Below are positions 33,736-43,167 of a stretch of 64,000 bases of DNA, piece after piece (the first letter of the stretch is position 1; the number at the start of each line of letters is the position of its first letter). Source of the DNA: Stutzerimonas kunmingensis (lineage in GTDB: Bacteria; Pseudomonadota; Gammaproteobacteria; Pseudomonadales; Pseudomonadaceae); the NCBI RefSeq assembly GCF_002929225.1, contig NZ_PISM01000004.1, forward strand, positions 496,001 to 560,000. Reading direction: 5' to 3'. The notes under the pieces were generated by a model that was not told the DNA's origin, made no database searches, and worked only from the letters and a program-made list of their open reading frames with translations. The translations under genes were made by a program, and so were the position numbers.

Positions 33736-35880
33736 ATGCTCAGCACCGAACTCAAGTCCCAGATCCAGGGCGCCTACAGCCGTTTTCTCGAAGCCAAGGG
33801 GCTCAAGGCCCGCTATGGCCAGCGCCTGATGATCGCCGAGGTCGCCAAGGTGCTCGGCACTATCAAGACCGATGATGAAGGGCGTCGCGAGAGCGAGCCC
33901 GCGGTCGTCGCGGTCGAGGCGGGCACCGGTACAGGCAAGACCGTCGCCTACAGTCTGGCGGCGATCCCCACCGCCAAGGCGGCTGGCAAGCGGCTGGTGA
34001 TCGCCACGGCAACGGTCGCCCTGCAGGAGCAGATCGTGCACAAGGATCTGCCGGACCTGATGCGCAACAGCGGACTGAATTTCAGCTTCGCATTGGCCAA
34101 GGGCCGCGGGCGCTACCTGTGCCTGTCAAAGCTGGATCTGTTACTGCAGGAAGGCCAGGCGCAGAGCGCGACCGCCCAGTTGTTCGAGGAAGAAGGCTTC
34201 CGCATCGAGGTCGACGAGCGCAGCCAGAAGCTCTTCACCGGCATGATCGAGAAGTTGGCGGGTAATCGCTGGGATGGCGACCGCGACACCTGGCCGGAGG
34301 AGCTGGGCGATGCGGACTGGTCGCAGCTCACCACGGATCACAGTCAATGCACCGGCCGGCATTGCCCCAACTTTCAGCAGTGCGCGTTCTACAAGGCGCG
34401 CGAGGGCATGACCAAGGTCGACGTGATCGTCACCAACCACGACATGGTTCTGGCTGACCTGGCCCTTGGCGGCGGTGCGGTGTTGCCCGATCCACGTGAC
34501 ACCATCTACGTCTTCGACGAAGGGCATCACCTGCCGGACAAGGCCATCGGTCACTTCGCCCATTTCACCCGGTTGCGCTCCACGGCTGACTGGCTCGGGC
34601 AGGTGGAAAAGAACCTGACCAAGCTGCTTGCCCAACATCCGCTGCCGGGCGAGCTCGGTCGGCTGGTGGAGGGCATCCCAGAACTGGCTCGTGATCTGCG
34701 CACCCAACAGCAGTTCATGTTCAGCGCCTGTGAGCAATTGGCCGATTTCAAGGCCGGTGAGGACATGGAGGGCCGTGAGCGGCCGCGGCACCGCTTCGTC
34801 GGTGGCGTGGTGCCGGAGCATCTGATCGAGCTGGGCACCGAGCTGAAGAAGGGTTTTTCCAAGCTGACCGATCTGTTCAGTCGGATCGCTGAACTGCTCA
34901 AGGAGGCCATGGACGGCGACGCAGGTGGCGGAATCGCCAGCCATCAGGCCGAGGAGTGGTACCCGCTGTTCGGCAGTCTGCTGACGCGTTCGCTGAACAA
35001 TTGGGAGTTGTGGACCGCATTCACCGTCGAAGACCCGGAGGATAGCCCGCCAATGGCGCGCTGGCTGACCCTGGCGGAAGGCGGGGCGCTGTTCGATATC
35101 GAGGTCAATGCCAGCCCGATCCTTGCAGCGGAAACATTGCGGCGCAATCTCTGGAATGTCGCCTTTGGTGCGCTGGTGACATCGGCGACGCTCACGGCGC
35201 TGAACAGTTTCGACCGCTACCGCATGCGGGCCGGTTTGCCCAAGGCTGCGGTCACCGCCGTGGTGCCGAGTCCTTTTCATCATGCCGATGCCGGGGTGCT
35301 GCGCGTCCCCGATCTGAAGGCCGATCCGCGCGATGCTGCAGCACACACGGCAGCCATCGTCCGCGAACTGCCGGGATTGGTCGAAGGTGCACGGGGAACA
35401 CTTGTACTGTTCTCGTCACGCAAGCAGATGCAGGACGTGTTCGACGGCTTGGAGCGTGAATGGCGTCGGCGGGTGCTGATCCAGGGCAACCTGTCCAAGC
35501 AGGAAACCCTGAACAAGCACAAGGCGCGGGTGGACGACGGCGAGTCCAGCGTTCTGTTCGGGCTTGCCAGCTTTGCCGAAGGCGTCGATTTGCCGGGGGC
35601 ATACTGCGAGCATGTGGTGATTGCGAAGATTCCGTTTGCAGTCCCCGATGACCCGGTCGAGGCCGCATTGGCAGAGTGGATCGAGGCGCGCGGCGGCAAC
35701 CCGTTCATGGAGATCGCCGTTCCAGATGCCTCTCTGCGGCTGGTGCAGGCCTGTGGGCGGCTGCTGCGTACCGAGGCGGACCGTGGAACCATCACGCTGC
35801 TCGACCGGCGGGTGGTGACGCAGCGCTATGGCAAGGCGATCCTCAATGCGCTGCCGCCGTTCCGTCGCGAGATCAGTTGA
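33736..35880 (+). CDS. dinG: ATP-dependent DNA helicase DinG
   Basis: This 714-aa superfamily 2 iron-sulphur helicase unwinds R-loops, D-loops and blocked forks in the 5' to 3' direction. Walker A is GTGTGKT (63-69); the four Fe-S Cys are 129, 205, 210 and 216, at spacing like Escherichia coli DinG; Walker B is DEGH (261-264). Later motifs include LFSSRKQMQDVFDGL and the motif VI region QACGRLLRTEADRGTI. A LexA box immediately upstream predicts SOS control. Confidence 0.96.
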   Translation: MLSTELKSQIQGAYSRFLEAKGLKARYGQRLMIAEVAKVLGTIKTDDEGRRESEPAVVAVEAGTGTGKTVAYSLAAIPTAKAAGKRLVIATATVALQEQIVHKDLPDLMRNSGLNFSFALAKGRGRYLCLSKLDLLLQEGQAQSATAQLFEEEGFRIEVDERSQKLFTGMIEKLAGNRWDGDRDTWPEELGDADWSQLTTDHSQCTGRHCPNFQQCAFYKAREGMTKVDVIVTNHDMVLADLALGGGAVLPDPRDTIYVFDEGHHLPDKAIGHFAHFTRLRSTADWLGQVEKNLTKLLAQHPLPGELGRLVEGIPELARDLRTQQQFMFSACEQLADFKAGEDMEGRERPRHRFVGGVVPEHLIELGTELKKGFSKLTDLFSRIAELLKEAMDGDAGGGIASHQAEEWYPLFGSLLTRSLNNWELWTAFTVEDPEDSPPMARWLTLAEGGALFDIEVNASPILAAETLRRNLWNVAFGALVTSATLTALNSFDRYRMRAGLPKAAVTAVVPSPFHHADAGVLRVPDLKADPRDAAAHTAAIVRELPGLVEGARGTLVLFSSRKQMQDVFDGLEREWRRRVLIQGNLSKQETLNKHKARVDDGESSVLFGLASFAEGVDLPGAYCEHVVIAKIPFAVPDDPVEAALAEWIEARGGNPFMEIAVPDASLRLVQACGRLLRTEADRGTITLLDRRVVTQRYGKAILNALPPFRREIS

Positions 35881-35989
35881 TAGGCGAGATAACCGGTCGC
35901 GATATCACCCCATCAGCGCTTCGTCTGGCGGTTTTGTTGCGTAATGGCGGCTGCAAGAATCCCGAGAATTGATTGCGAGAGGTGACAGC

Positions 35990-37138
35990 GTGCAGGTTCA
36001 GGGCTATTTCGATCTTCGTTTCGAGGCCGTTCGCGATGCGTTCGGCGCGCTGTTCGACGGCACCCAGCAGCGCGGCGCGGGACTCTGCGTGCAGATCGGC
36101 GGCGAGACGGTCGTCGATCTCTGGGCCGGCGTTGCCGACAATCAGGGCGAGCAGGTGTGGCACAGCGATACGGTGGTCAACCTGTTCTCCTGCACCAAGA
36201 CCTTCACCGGGGTTGCTGCGCTGCAGCTGGTCGAGGAAGGCAAGTTGCAGCTGGATGAGCCCGTCGGCCGTATATGGCCGGAGTTCGCAGTCAATGGCAA
36301 GGAAACCATCACCCTGCGTCAGCTGCTCTGTCATCGGGCGGGATTGCCGGCGATTCGCAGACCGCTAGCCGCCGAAGCGCTGTACGACTGGGACGTCATG
36401 ACCGCCGCGCTAGCAGCCGAAGAGCCATGGTGGACGCCCGGCACCGATCAGGGCTACGCGGCGATGACCTACGGCTGGCTGGTTGGTGAGCTCCTGCGTC
36501 GTGTCGATGGCTGTGGGCCTGGGGAGTCGATCGTTCGTCGTACGGCGGTGCCGCTCGGGCTTGACTTCCATATCGGTCTCGGCGACTCCGAGGCTCATCG
36601 TGTCGCTTATCTCACGCGCACCAAGAACGACTTCGGTGACGCTGCCGCGCAGCGCCTGTTCAAGGCGTTGATGAGCGAGCCGGAGTCAATAAGTGTCCGG
36701 GCCTTCAACAATCCACCGTCCATCATGAGCAGTGGTAACAAACCGGAATGGCGACGCATGGCGCAACCGGCAGCCAACGGCCATGGCAATGCCCGCTCGT
36801 TGGCGGGTTTCTATACAGGGTTGCTGCAGGGCAAACTTCTGGATGAGTCGCTGCTGCGCGAGATGACCAGTGAGCACAGCGCAGGACAAGACCGCACTCT
36901 GTTGGCGGCCACGCGTTTCGGCCTCGGCTGCTGGTTGGATCAGCCGCACGTCGCCAATGCCACCTTTGGTATGGGAGAGCAGGCGTTCGGTCACCCTGGT
37001 GCCGGTGGCAGTGTTGGTTTTGCCGATCCGGAGCGTGAACTGGGGTTCGGTTTCGTGACCAATACCCTCGGCCCCTATGTGCTGATGGACCCGCGTGCTC
37101 AATCGCTGGCGCGCAGCGTTGCAGCATGCCTGCGTTGA
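35990..37138 (+). CDS. Serine hydrolase of the beta-lactamase/EstB esterase family
   Basis: This 382-aa protein has the class C beta-lactamase-like SxxK as Ser67-Cys-Thr-Lys70 in LFSCTKTFTGVA, Tyr161 of the YxN-type motif (YGW), and HPGAGGSVGF near residue 345 replacing KTG. No signal peptide is seen, so a cytoplasmic esterase is more likely than an antibiotic-resistance enzyme. GTG 35990 with AGAGGTGA upstream is preferred over TTG 35969, because relatives begin with QGxFDLRFEAVRDAF. Confidence 0.87.
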   Translation: MQVQGYFDLRFEAVRDAFGALFDGTQQRGAGLCVQIGGETVVDLWAGVADNQGEQVWHSDTVVNLFSCTKTFTGVAALQLVEEGKLQLDEPVGRIWPEFAVNGKETITLRQLLCHRAGLPAIRRPLAAEALYDWDVMTAALAAEEPWWTPGTDQGYAAMTYGWLVGELLRRVDGCGPGESIVRRTAVPLGLDFHIGLGDSEAHRVAYLTRTKNDFGDAAAQRLFKALMSEPESISVRAFNNPPSIMSSGNKPEWRRMAQPAANGHGNARSLAGFYTGLLQGKLLDESLLREMTSEHSAGQDRTLLAATRFGLGCWLDQPHVANATFGMGEQAFGHPGAGGSVGFADPERELGFGFVTNTLGPYVLMDPRAQSLARSVAACLR

Positions 37139-37274
37139 ACCACTCGTCACTTCTGGCCTCGCAGGCTTTTCAAAAGAAGGGCTTGCGTCCACAATTTCAA
37201 CTCGAACTCAATAGTGGCCTCACCTCGATTGGTCGCACCCTCCTAGAACGCTTCTGGTTGACGGAACCTGCCTC

Positions 37275-37901
37275 ATGAACCTGCTGAAGAGCGTCTCCCT
37301 GATTTTCTGCATGATCGTCGTTGCCGGGTGCAGCTCGAAGAGCGAGAAACCGAGCGAGGCCGCTGCCCCGGCTACGGTCAAGGTGGATTACGCCTGGCTC
37401 GATGAGTACGAGCCGCAGTTGAAGGATGCGCTCGTGGGCAGTGGTTTCGAGGTGGAGCGCCGTGACAGCGTGCTGGTGGTGACTGCGCCGGTGGACTCGT
37501 CCTTCAATCCGGATCGTCCCGGCATGCTCCTGCCGGTAACCCTCGGGCCGATCACCCGTGTTGCAAAGCTGGTCGAGAAGGACGACAAGACTGCCGTAGT
37601 CGTACTCGGTCATGCCGACAGCACTGGCTCTGCGGACACCAATCGCACCGTAAGTCGCGAGCGTGCCGGTGCCGTGGCGGCCATTTTCCGCCTGAGTGGC
37701 CTCAAGCATAACCGCCTGCGCATTCGAGGCCTGGGTTCCGACATGCCGCGTGCAGCCAACGACAGCAAGGAAGGCCGGGCTCTGAACCGTCGGGTCGAGA
37801 TGGTACTGGCGCCGCAGGCGACGATGCTCGCATTGATCGCTAAGTACGAGCAGCCGGCGCAGGCCGCGACTCAGGTGGCGCAAGCCGAGGTCGCCAAGTA
37901 G
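37275..37901 (+). CDS. OmpA-family lipoprotein
   Basis: This 208-aa protein has lipobox VVAGC with Cys19. A roughly 90-residue variable region precedes an OmpA-like domain: VVVLGHADSTGSADTNRTVS near residues 109-128 and GLGSDMPRAANDSKEGRALN further on, with the peptidoglycan-contacting Asp and Arg present. The C-terminus is Ala/Gln-rich. It differs from the lipoprotein at 32486 in the N-terminal half. A strong terminator follows. Confidence 0.87.
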   Translation: MNLLKSVSLIFCMIVVAGCSSKSEKPSEAAAPATVKVDYAWLDEYEPQLKDALVGSGFEVERRDSVLVVTAPVDSSFNPDRPGMLLPVTLGPITRVAKLVEKDDKTAVVVLGHADSTGSADTNRTVSRERAGAVAAIFRLSGLKHNRLRIRGLGSDMPRAANDSKEGRALNRRVEMVLAPQATMLALIAKYEQPAQAATQVAQAEVAK

Positions 37902-37923
37902 CGCTGCCAGGCATTGGATATCG

Positions 37924-37948
37924 ACAGGCCCGCATGCGGGCCTGTTTT
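37924..37948 (+). terminator. Intrinsic terminator after the second OmpA lipoprotein gene
   Basis: ACAGGCCCGC (37924-37933) and GCGGGCCTGT (37936-37945) form a perfect stem, followed by TTT. In RNA the loop would be GCAUGC on an 8-bp stem. Confidence 0.85.
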
Positions 37949-38097
37949 CGTTGGGCATGGTTGCCTTGAATCAAGCGCGTTGCCTGAGCACGCGGATAAG
38001 CTAGTTCATGCAGGCCGGCTGGGTTCAACCACCGTCGCCCGGCGAATGGCCGCCTGGTAGGCTGAAGCCTGCTTATTCGACTACAAGGAGCCCCGCG

Positions 38098-38745
38098 ATG
38101 ATCCAGACCCTGGCCGATATGCGCCGTGACTACACCCGTGACGGACTCAGCGAGGCCAATGCACCAGCCGAGCCGTTCGGATTGTTTCGTCAGTGGTTCA
38201 CCGAGGCCACGAAAACCGAACAGGCGCCGGTGGAGCCTAACGCGATGTCCCTGGCTACGGTCGACTCCGACGGCCGTCCTCACTGTCGCATCCTGCTTCT
38301 CAAGGCGCTGGATGATCGAGGCTTTACCTTTTTCACCAATTACGACAGCGCCAAGGGTGAGCAACTGAATGCTTCGCCCTATGCAGCCATGACTTTCTTC
38401 TGGCCGACACTCGAGCGTCAGGTTCGTATCGAGGGGCGGGTGGAGAAGGTTACTCAGGAGGAGTCGGATGCTTATTTTCAAGTCCGCCCCTTGGGTAGCC
38501 GGCTCGGTGCCTGGGCATCGCCGCAGAGCCAGGTGATTCGCGATCGCGCCGAACTTGAGCGTTTGCTGGCGGAAACCGAGCAGCGCTTTCTCGACACGGC
38601 ACCCCATTGTCCGCCGCACTGGGGTGGTTATCGCCTGTTGCCGGAGCGTATGGAGTTCTGGCAGGGCCGGCCTAGCCGCCTGCATGATCGTCTCGACTAT
38701 CGTTTGATCGCAAACAGCTGGCAGCGGGAGCGCTTGGCGCCCTAA
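38098..38745 (+). CDS. pdxH: Pyridoxamine/pyridoxine 5'-phosphate oxidase
   Basis: This 215-aa FMN enzyme makes pyridoxal 5'-phosphate, the last step of B6 synthesis and salvage. PNPOx features include [21 protein letters not shown] (near 47-67) for [16 protein letters not shown], and the C-terminal substrate region with [21 protein letters not shown] and Pro at the last position. ATG 38098 follows CAAGGAG; the upstream extension to 38008 is rejected. Confidence 0.97.
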   Translation: MIQTLADMRRDYTRDGLSEANAPAEPFGLFRQWFTEATKTEQAPVEPNAMSLATVDSDGRPHCRILLLKALDDRGFTFFTNYDSAKGEQLNASPYAAMTFFWPTLERQVRIEGRVEKVTQEESDAYFQVRPLGSRLGAWASPQSQVIRDRAELERLLAETEQRFLDTAPHCPPHWGGYRLLPERMEFWQGRPSRLHDRLDYRLIANSWQRERLAP

Positions 38746-38966
38746 ATGGTCTCCCAGCAACGAACTAGTCCAGGCGCTGTTGCTCCAAGCCTCTTGTACC
38801 GGAGAGCGGCGCTTTGCTGGAGCGCCAGCCGGTAAGCTCTCGCGCCGTGCTGGTAACGCTCTGTAACCAGCAAACGATCACCTGGTGCTAGGGATGTGCT
38901 TGCCGATGGTCAGAGACCATGAAAGCGTGGCTTGTCTGTTCGGGTCTGATCTTCTGAAAGTGCCGA

Positions 38967-39203
38967 TCAGAGGTCGGGGTAGTGTTGTACCTGCTGCTCC
39001 AGCCAGCTTTGTAGTTCCCGCCGCTTGATCTTCTGACTCTTCGCGTCGGCGAGGCGTTGTAGCATCCAGCTGCGCTTGTCTGGGTCGCTGCCGGCGATTG
39101 AAAGCGCCAGGTCCCGATCGGCCCAAAGTCGGAAGCGCATGATCAGCCAGCCGTGAAAAGCCAGGCCAGCTATGGTGGTGATGGCTATGATGAAGTAATC
39201 CAT
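38967..39203 (-). CDS. Small membrane-anchored protein of unknown function
   Basis: This 78-aa protein has one N-terminal transmembrane segment, YFIIAITTIAGLAFHGWLIM, followed by a charged helical tail rich in Arg/Lys/Gln. No family is recognised. CTCGCCGAGACG on the plus strand corresponds to a modest upstream ribosome site (AGACGATCC before ATG). Coding is supported by length, membrane anchor and position in a 620-bp gap otherwise without genes. Confidence 0.55.
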   Translation of the reverse strand: MDYFIIAITTIAGLAFHGWLIMRFRLWADRDLALSIAGSDPDKRSWMLQRLADAKSQKIKRRELQSWLEQQVQHYPDL

Positions 39204-39367
39204 GGATCGTCTCGGCGAGAGGAACCGGTGCGCCAGGTTCGACTCGCATAGGTATGCTAGGAAGGTAGTAAATGCTGAGTCAGGACGGAGAAGTTGCCAA
39301 GCGCTTTTTTGTCGCTACTGCTCATGCCGCCGTTCAGAAAGAAACAGCTGTCCGCAGGAGAATTGCA

Positions 39368-39829
39368 ATGCGTAGGTCCATTTATGTCGCTTCCTTTACA
39401 GCTCTGACGCTCGCTCTGGGTGGGTGCGCCTCCAGCCTGACCGGAGATACCTATTCTCGGGATGAGGCGCGAGCCGTACAGACTGTGCGTTACGGAACCA
39501 TCGAGTCGCTGCGCCCGGTGAAGATCGAGGGAACCAAGACCCCCATCGGCACTGGCGCCGGTGCCGTCGTTGGCGGCGTTGCCGGCAGCGGCATCGGCGG
39601 TGGCCGTGGCAGTGCGGTTGCTGCAGTGATTGGTGCTGTGGCAGGTGGCATGCTGGGGTCGGCGGCGGAAGAGGGGATTACCCGCACCCAGGGTGTCGAG
39701 ATCACGGTGCGCGAGGATGATGGCAACATGCGCGCCTATGTGCAGGCCGTGGAGCCCAATCAGGTGTTTCGGGTCGGACAACGGGTTCGCATCCTCACCG
39801 TCAGTGGTACCAGTCGCGTGGCGCCCTGA
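39368..39829 (+). CDS. SlyB-like glycine-zipper outer-membrane lipoprotein
   Basis: This 153-aa lipoprotein has lipobox ALGGC with Cys20. Residues about 55-99 form a glycine zipper 2TM region, with GTGAGAVVGGVAGSGIGGGR then AVIGAVAGGMLGSAAEE, followed by a small SH3-like beta region VEITVREDDGNM...QRVRIL. SlyB/PcpA-type proteins stabilise the outer membrane under cation stress. ATG 39368 was chosen over an upstream frame start at 39272 because it gives a proper signal peptide. Confidence 0.88.
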   Translation: MRRSIYVASFTALTLALGGCASSLTGDTYSRDEARAVQTVRYGTIESLRPVKIEGTKTPIGTGAGAVVGGVAGSGIGGGRGSAVAAVIGAVAGGMLGSAAEEGITRTQGVEITVREDDGNMRAYVQAVEPNQVFRVGQRVRILTVSGTSRVAP

Positions 39830-39862
39830 TCTTCATAGCAGCTGCCCGAGGCTGAAGTCAGA

Positions 39863-39905
39863 GCGCTGTCACCGCTCCGTAAACGGAGCGGTGACAGCGC
39901 TTTTT
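39863..39905 (+). terminator. Very strong intrinsic terminator after the SlyB-like gene
   Basis: A perfect 17-bp stem (39863-39879 with 39884-39900) has a TAAA loop and a following T5 tract. It isolates this gene from the Mrp operon. Confidence 0.93.
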
Positions 39906-40045
39906 GTTTTTCGAAATACATGAATCCATGACGCCAGCATCATCGGTATGGATAATCGGGCACACATTTATGTGCTGTTTCAGGCAGTTGCTGTGCCTGC
40001 AAGGATAAGAATGCCTCCGCTCAGGTGGCTTAAGGGGTCTCGTTC

Positions 40046-42838
40046 ATGGCGCTTGCGCTGATCATCGCTTTGCCATTTCTGGGCATCTTCCTGCCTTTGC
40101 TCCTGGAGCGGTTTGGTCGCTCCGCTTGTGCCTTTGGCGCGGGCCTGGCGCCACTGACAGCGCTGATTCTGCTGCTGACCAAACGGGCCGACGTATTTGC
40201 CGGCCAAACCGAAATCATCCATTACGAGTGGTTGCCGCAGCTCGGACTCAACCTGAGCCTGCGCCTTGATGGATTGGGCTTCCTCTTCGCCCTGTTGATT
40301 CTCGGCATCGGTCTTCTGGTCATTCTCTACGCTCGCTATTACCTGTCGAAGAAGGACCCGATGGGGCGATTCTTCGGCTTCTTCCTGTTGTTCATGGGCG
40401 CCATGCTCGGCGTGGTGCTGTCCGAGAATCTGCTGCTGATGCTGATGTTCTGGGAGCTGACGAGCCTTTCGTCGTTCCTGCTCATTGGTTACTGGAATCA
40501 CCGCGCCGATGCGCGCCAAGGCGCGCGCATGGCGCTCGCCATCACCGGGGGGGGCGGCCTCGCCTTGCTCGCCGGGATTCTGCTGATCGGCCATATCGTC
40601 GGCAGCTTCGAGCTCACAACCGTGCTCGCTTCGGGCGATCTGATCCGCGCCAATGCGCTGTACCCGCTGACTTTGATTCTCGTGTTGCTCGGTGTGTTCA
40701 CCAAATCCGCGCAGTTCCCTTTCCACTTCTGGTTGCCGCAGGCAATGGCGGCCCCTACACCAGTGTCGGCCTTCCTGCATTCCGCGACCATGGTCAAGGC
40801 TGGTGTCTTCCTGCTCGCTCGACTGTACCCGGCGCTGGCCGAGTCGGAGTGGTGGTTCTACATGGTCAGCGTCACCGGGCTGGCGACATTGCTGCTGGGC
40901 GCGGTGATGGCGCTGTTCCAGCACGATCTGAAAGGCCTGCTGGCCTATTCCACCATCAGCCATCTGGGCCTGATTACCTTGCTCTTTGGCCTGGACTCGC
41001 GTCTTGCAGCGGTCGCGGCGATCTTTCACATCATCAACCACGCGACCTTCAAGGCCTCATTGTTCATGGCCGCCGGGATCATCGATCACGAGACCGGCAC
41101 TCGCGACATGCGCCGCATCAATGGCATGTGGAAGTACATGCCACACACCGCGGCACTCGCGATGGTGGCGTCGCTGGCAATGGCCGGTGTCCCATTGCTC
41201 AATGGTTTCCTGAGCAAGGAAATGTTCTTCGCCGAGACGCTCGATCAGCACCTGCTCGGTAGCTTCTATTGGACGATTCCCGCGGCAGCGACGCTGGCCG
41301 GTGCGTTCTCGGTCGCCTATTCGCTGCGTTTTGTTCACGACGTGTTCTTCAACGGCGAGCCGATCGATCTGCCGAAGTACCCGCCACACGAACCTGCACG
41401 CTACATGAAGATTCCGGTGGAAATCCTCGTGTTGCTCTGCCTGCTGGTGGGGATGCTACCGGCTTTCACCGTAGGCCCATTGTTGGCGGCGGCGGTGTCG
41501 GGAACGCTGAATGGCAACGTGCCTGAATACAGCCTGTCGATCTGGCACGGCTTCAACTTGCCGCTGGCCATGAGCTTTGCTGCGCTGATTGGCGGGATAC
41601 TGATCTATTCGCTGCGCAAGTGGGCGTTCCGCTGGTACGAAGGGTTGCCCACGGTCGATTCGCTGGAGGTGTTCGAACGGGTGATGGGCGGACTGACCCT
41701 CGCCGCACGTCACGTCACCTGTCTGCTGGAAAACGGCTCGCTGCAACGCTACATCGCCCTCATGCTGCTCAGTACGCTGGTGCTCGTGGTTTTTGCGTTG
41801 ACCCCGTTGGAAACGCTGCATGGGCCGGTCGCGCTGACGCCGCTTGATGGAATCACCGTGCTGGGTATGGCGATTCTGGCGCTGACTTCGCTGCTGACCG
41901 TGCTTTTCCATCGCCGCCGTCTGACCGCGCTGATCGTACTCAGTGTCGTTGGTCTCATGGTTGCGCTCGGGTTTGCCCGTTATTCCGCCCCGGATCTGGC
42001 GCTGACCCAGCTTTCGGTAGAGGTGGTGACGATCATCCTGCTGATTCTCGCGCTGTTCTTCATGCCCGACCGTACGCCGGCCGAGTCGAGCAGTCTGCGT
42101 GCCTTCCGCGATTTCGTTCTCGCGGGCGGCAGCGGCACCATGGTCGCGCTGCTTGCCTACACCGTGCTGACCCGGCCCTATGACAGCATCGCGTCGTACT
42201 TCCTCGAGAACAGTGTTTCCGGCGGCGGCGGCAAGAACGTCGTGAATGTGATCCTGGTGGACTTCCGTGGGTTCGATACCCTGGGCGAGATCGCAGTGCT
42301 GGCGATCGCCGGCGTAGGCATCTATGCGCTACTCAAAGGCCTGCGCCTGCCGCACCCGGTTCGCGACTACGGCGGGCGACCCTGGTCGGTTGACCGGCAC
42401 CCCATGGTTCTGGATGCACTTGCCCGCGCGCTGCTACCGATGGCGCTGCTGATTTCCGCCTTCATCTTCCTGCGCGGGCACAACCTGCCGGGTGGCGGAT
42501 TCATTGCCGGTCTCATCACCGCGGTGGCACTGATTCTCCAATACATCGCGCATGGCGTGAGCTGGGCACAGGCGCGGCAACCGATCAGCTATCACGCACT
42601 CTGCGGCGCAGGCCTGCTTATTGCGGGGTTGACGGGGCTGGGCAGCTGGGCGTTCGGCTACGCGTTCCTGACGTCGTCATTCGGGTATTTCCATCTGCCT
42701 CTCGTCGGAGAGTTCGAGCTGGCGACTGCAATGCTCTTCGATCTGGGGGTTTATCTGGTGGTTGTCGGCGCGACATTGCTGATTCTTTCCAACATCGGCC
42801 AGGTCAGCCAGGACGATTCCAACAGGGAGGTGCTGTAG
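40046..42838 (+). CDS. mrpA: Mrp-type Na+(K+)/H+ antiporter subunit A (fused A/B)
   Basis: This 930-aa membrane protein is the largest subunit of a multisubunit cation/proton antiporter related to complex I. The N-terminal 500 residues are NuoL-like, with [36 protein letters not shown] and [14 protein letters not shown]. The C-terminal part after about residue 770 contains MrpB-like helices ([20 protein letters not shown]), explaining the missing separate mrpB gene. This is the group 2 (PhaAB-type) layout. The stop overlaps the next start by one base. Confidence 0.95.
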   Translation: MALALIIALPFLGIFLPLLLERFGRSACAFGAGLAPLTALILLLTKRADVFAGQTEIIHYEWLPQLGLNLSLRLDGLGFLFALLILGIGLLVILYARYYLSKKDPMGRFFGFFLLFMGAMLGVVLSENLLLMLMFWELTSLSSFLLIGYWNHRADARQGARMALAITGGGGLALLAGILLIGHIVGSFELTTVLASGDLIRANALYPLTLILVLLGVFTKSAQFPFHFWLPQAMAAPTPVSAFLHSATMVKAGVFLLARLYPALAESEWWFYMVSVTGLATLLLGAVMALFQHDLKGLLAYSTISHLGLITLLFGLDSRLAAVAAIFHIINHATFKASLFMAAGIIDHETGTRDMRRINGMWKYMPHTAALAMVASLAMAGVPLLNGFLSKEMFFAETLDQHLLGSFYWTIPAAATLAGAFSVAYSLRFVHDVFFNGEPIDLPKYPPHEPARYMKIPVEILVLLCLLVGMLPAFTVGPLLAAAVSGTLNGNVPEYSLSIWHGFNLPLAMSFAALIGGILIYSLRKWAFRWYEGLPTVDSLEVFERVMGGLTLAARHVTCLLENGSLQRYIALMLLSTLVLVVFALTPLETLHGPVALTPLDGITVLGMAILALTSLLTVLFHRRRLTALIVLSVVGLMVALGFARYSAPDLALTQLSVEVVTIILLILALFFMPDRTPAESSSLRAFRDFVLAGGSGTMVALLAYTVLTRPYDSIASYFLENSVSGGGGKNVVNVILVDFRGFDTLGEIAVLAIAGVGIYALLKGLRLPHPVRDYGGRPWSVDRHPMVLDALARALLPMALLISAFIFLRGHNLPGGGFIAGLITAVALILQYIAHGVSWAQARQPISYHALCGAGLLIAGLTGLGSWAFGYAFLTSSFGYFHLPLVGEFELATAMLFDLGVYLVVVGATLLILSNIGQVSQDDSNREVL

Positions 42839-43167
42839 TGGAAGCGCTGTTCGCAATCACGCTGGGAATCATGACGGCCAGTGGCGTCTATCTGCTCCTG
42901 CGTGCCCGGATCTTTCCGGTGGTGATGGGGCTGACGCTGATTTCCTATGCGGTCAATCTGTTCATCTTTTCCATGGGCCGGCTGGCGACCGGCGTTCCGG
43001 CGGTGATAGGCAAGAGCGCGGAGTATGGCGATCCGCTGCCGCAGGCGCTGGTGCTTACGGCCATTGTCATCGGCTTCGCCATGACCGCCTTCGTGGTGGT
43101 GCTGGCGTTGCGCAGCATCGGAGAGCTGCGTACCGATCACGTCGATGGTGAGGAGCCGCGCAAATGA
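42838..43167 (+). CDS. mrpC: Mrp antiporter subunit C
   Basis: This 109-aa NuoK-like protein has three transmembrane helices, with the conserved LISYAVNLFIFSMGR segment and a middle acidic/proline region DPLPQALVLTAIVIGFA. The GTG start at 42838 overlaps the mrpA TAG and has GGGAGG upstream. It overlaps mrpD by 4 bases. Confidence 0.94.
   Translation: MEALFAITLGIMTASGVYLLLRARIFPVVMGLTLISYAVNLFIFSMGRLATGVPAVIGKSAEYGDPLPQALVLTAIVIGFAMTAFVVVLALRSIGELRTDHVDGEEPRK

Noticed and set aside
34141-35346. Minus-strand open frame of 401 codons inside dinG
   Set aside because: DinG motifs on the other strand are complete, and this frame lacks any family character.
35990-37138. Beta-lactamase resistance gene
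   Set aside because: SxxK is present but no signal peptide or KTG box is visible; it looks like an EstB-type esterase.
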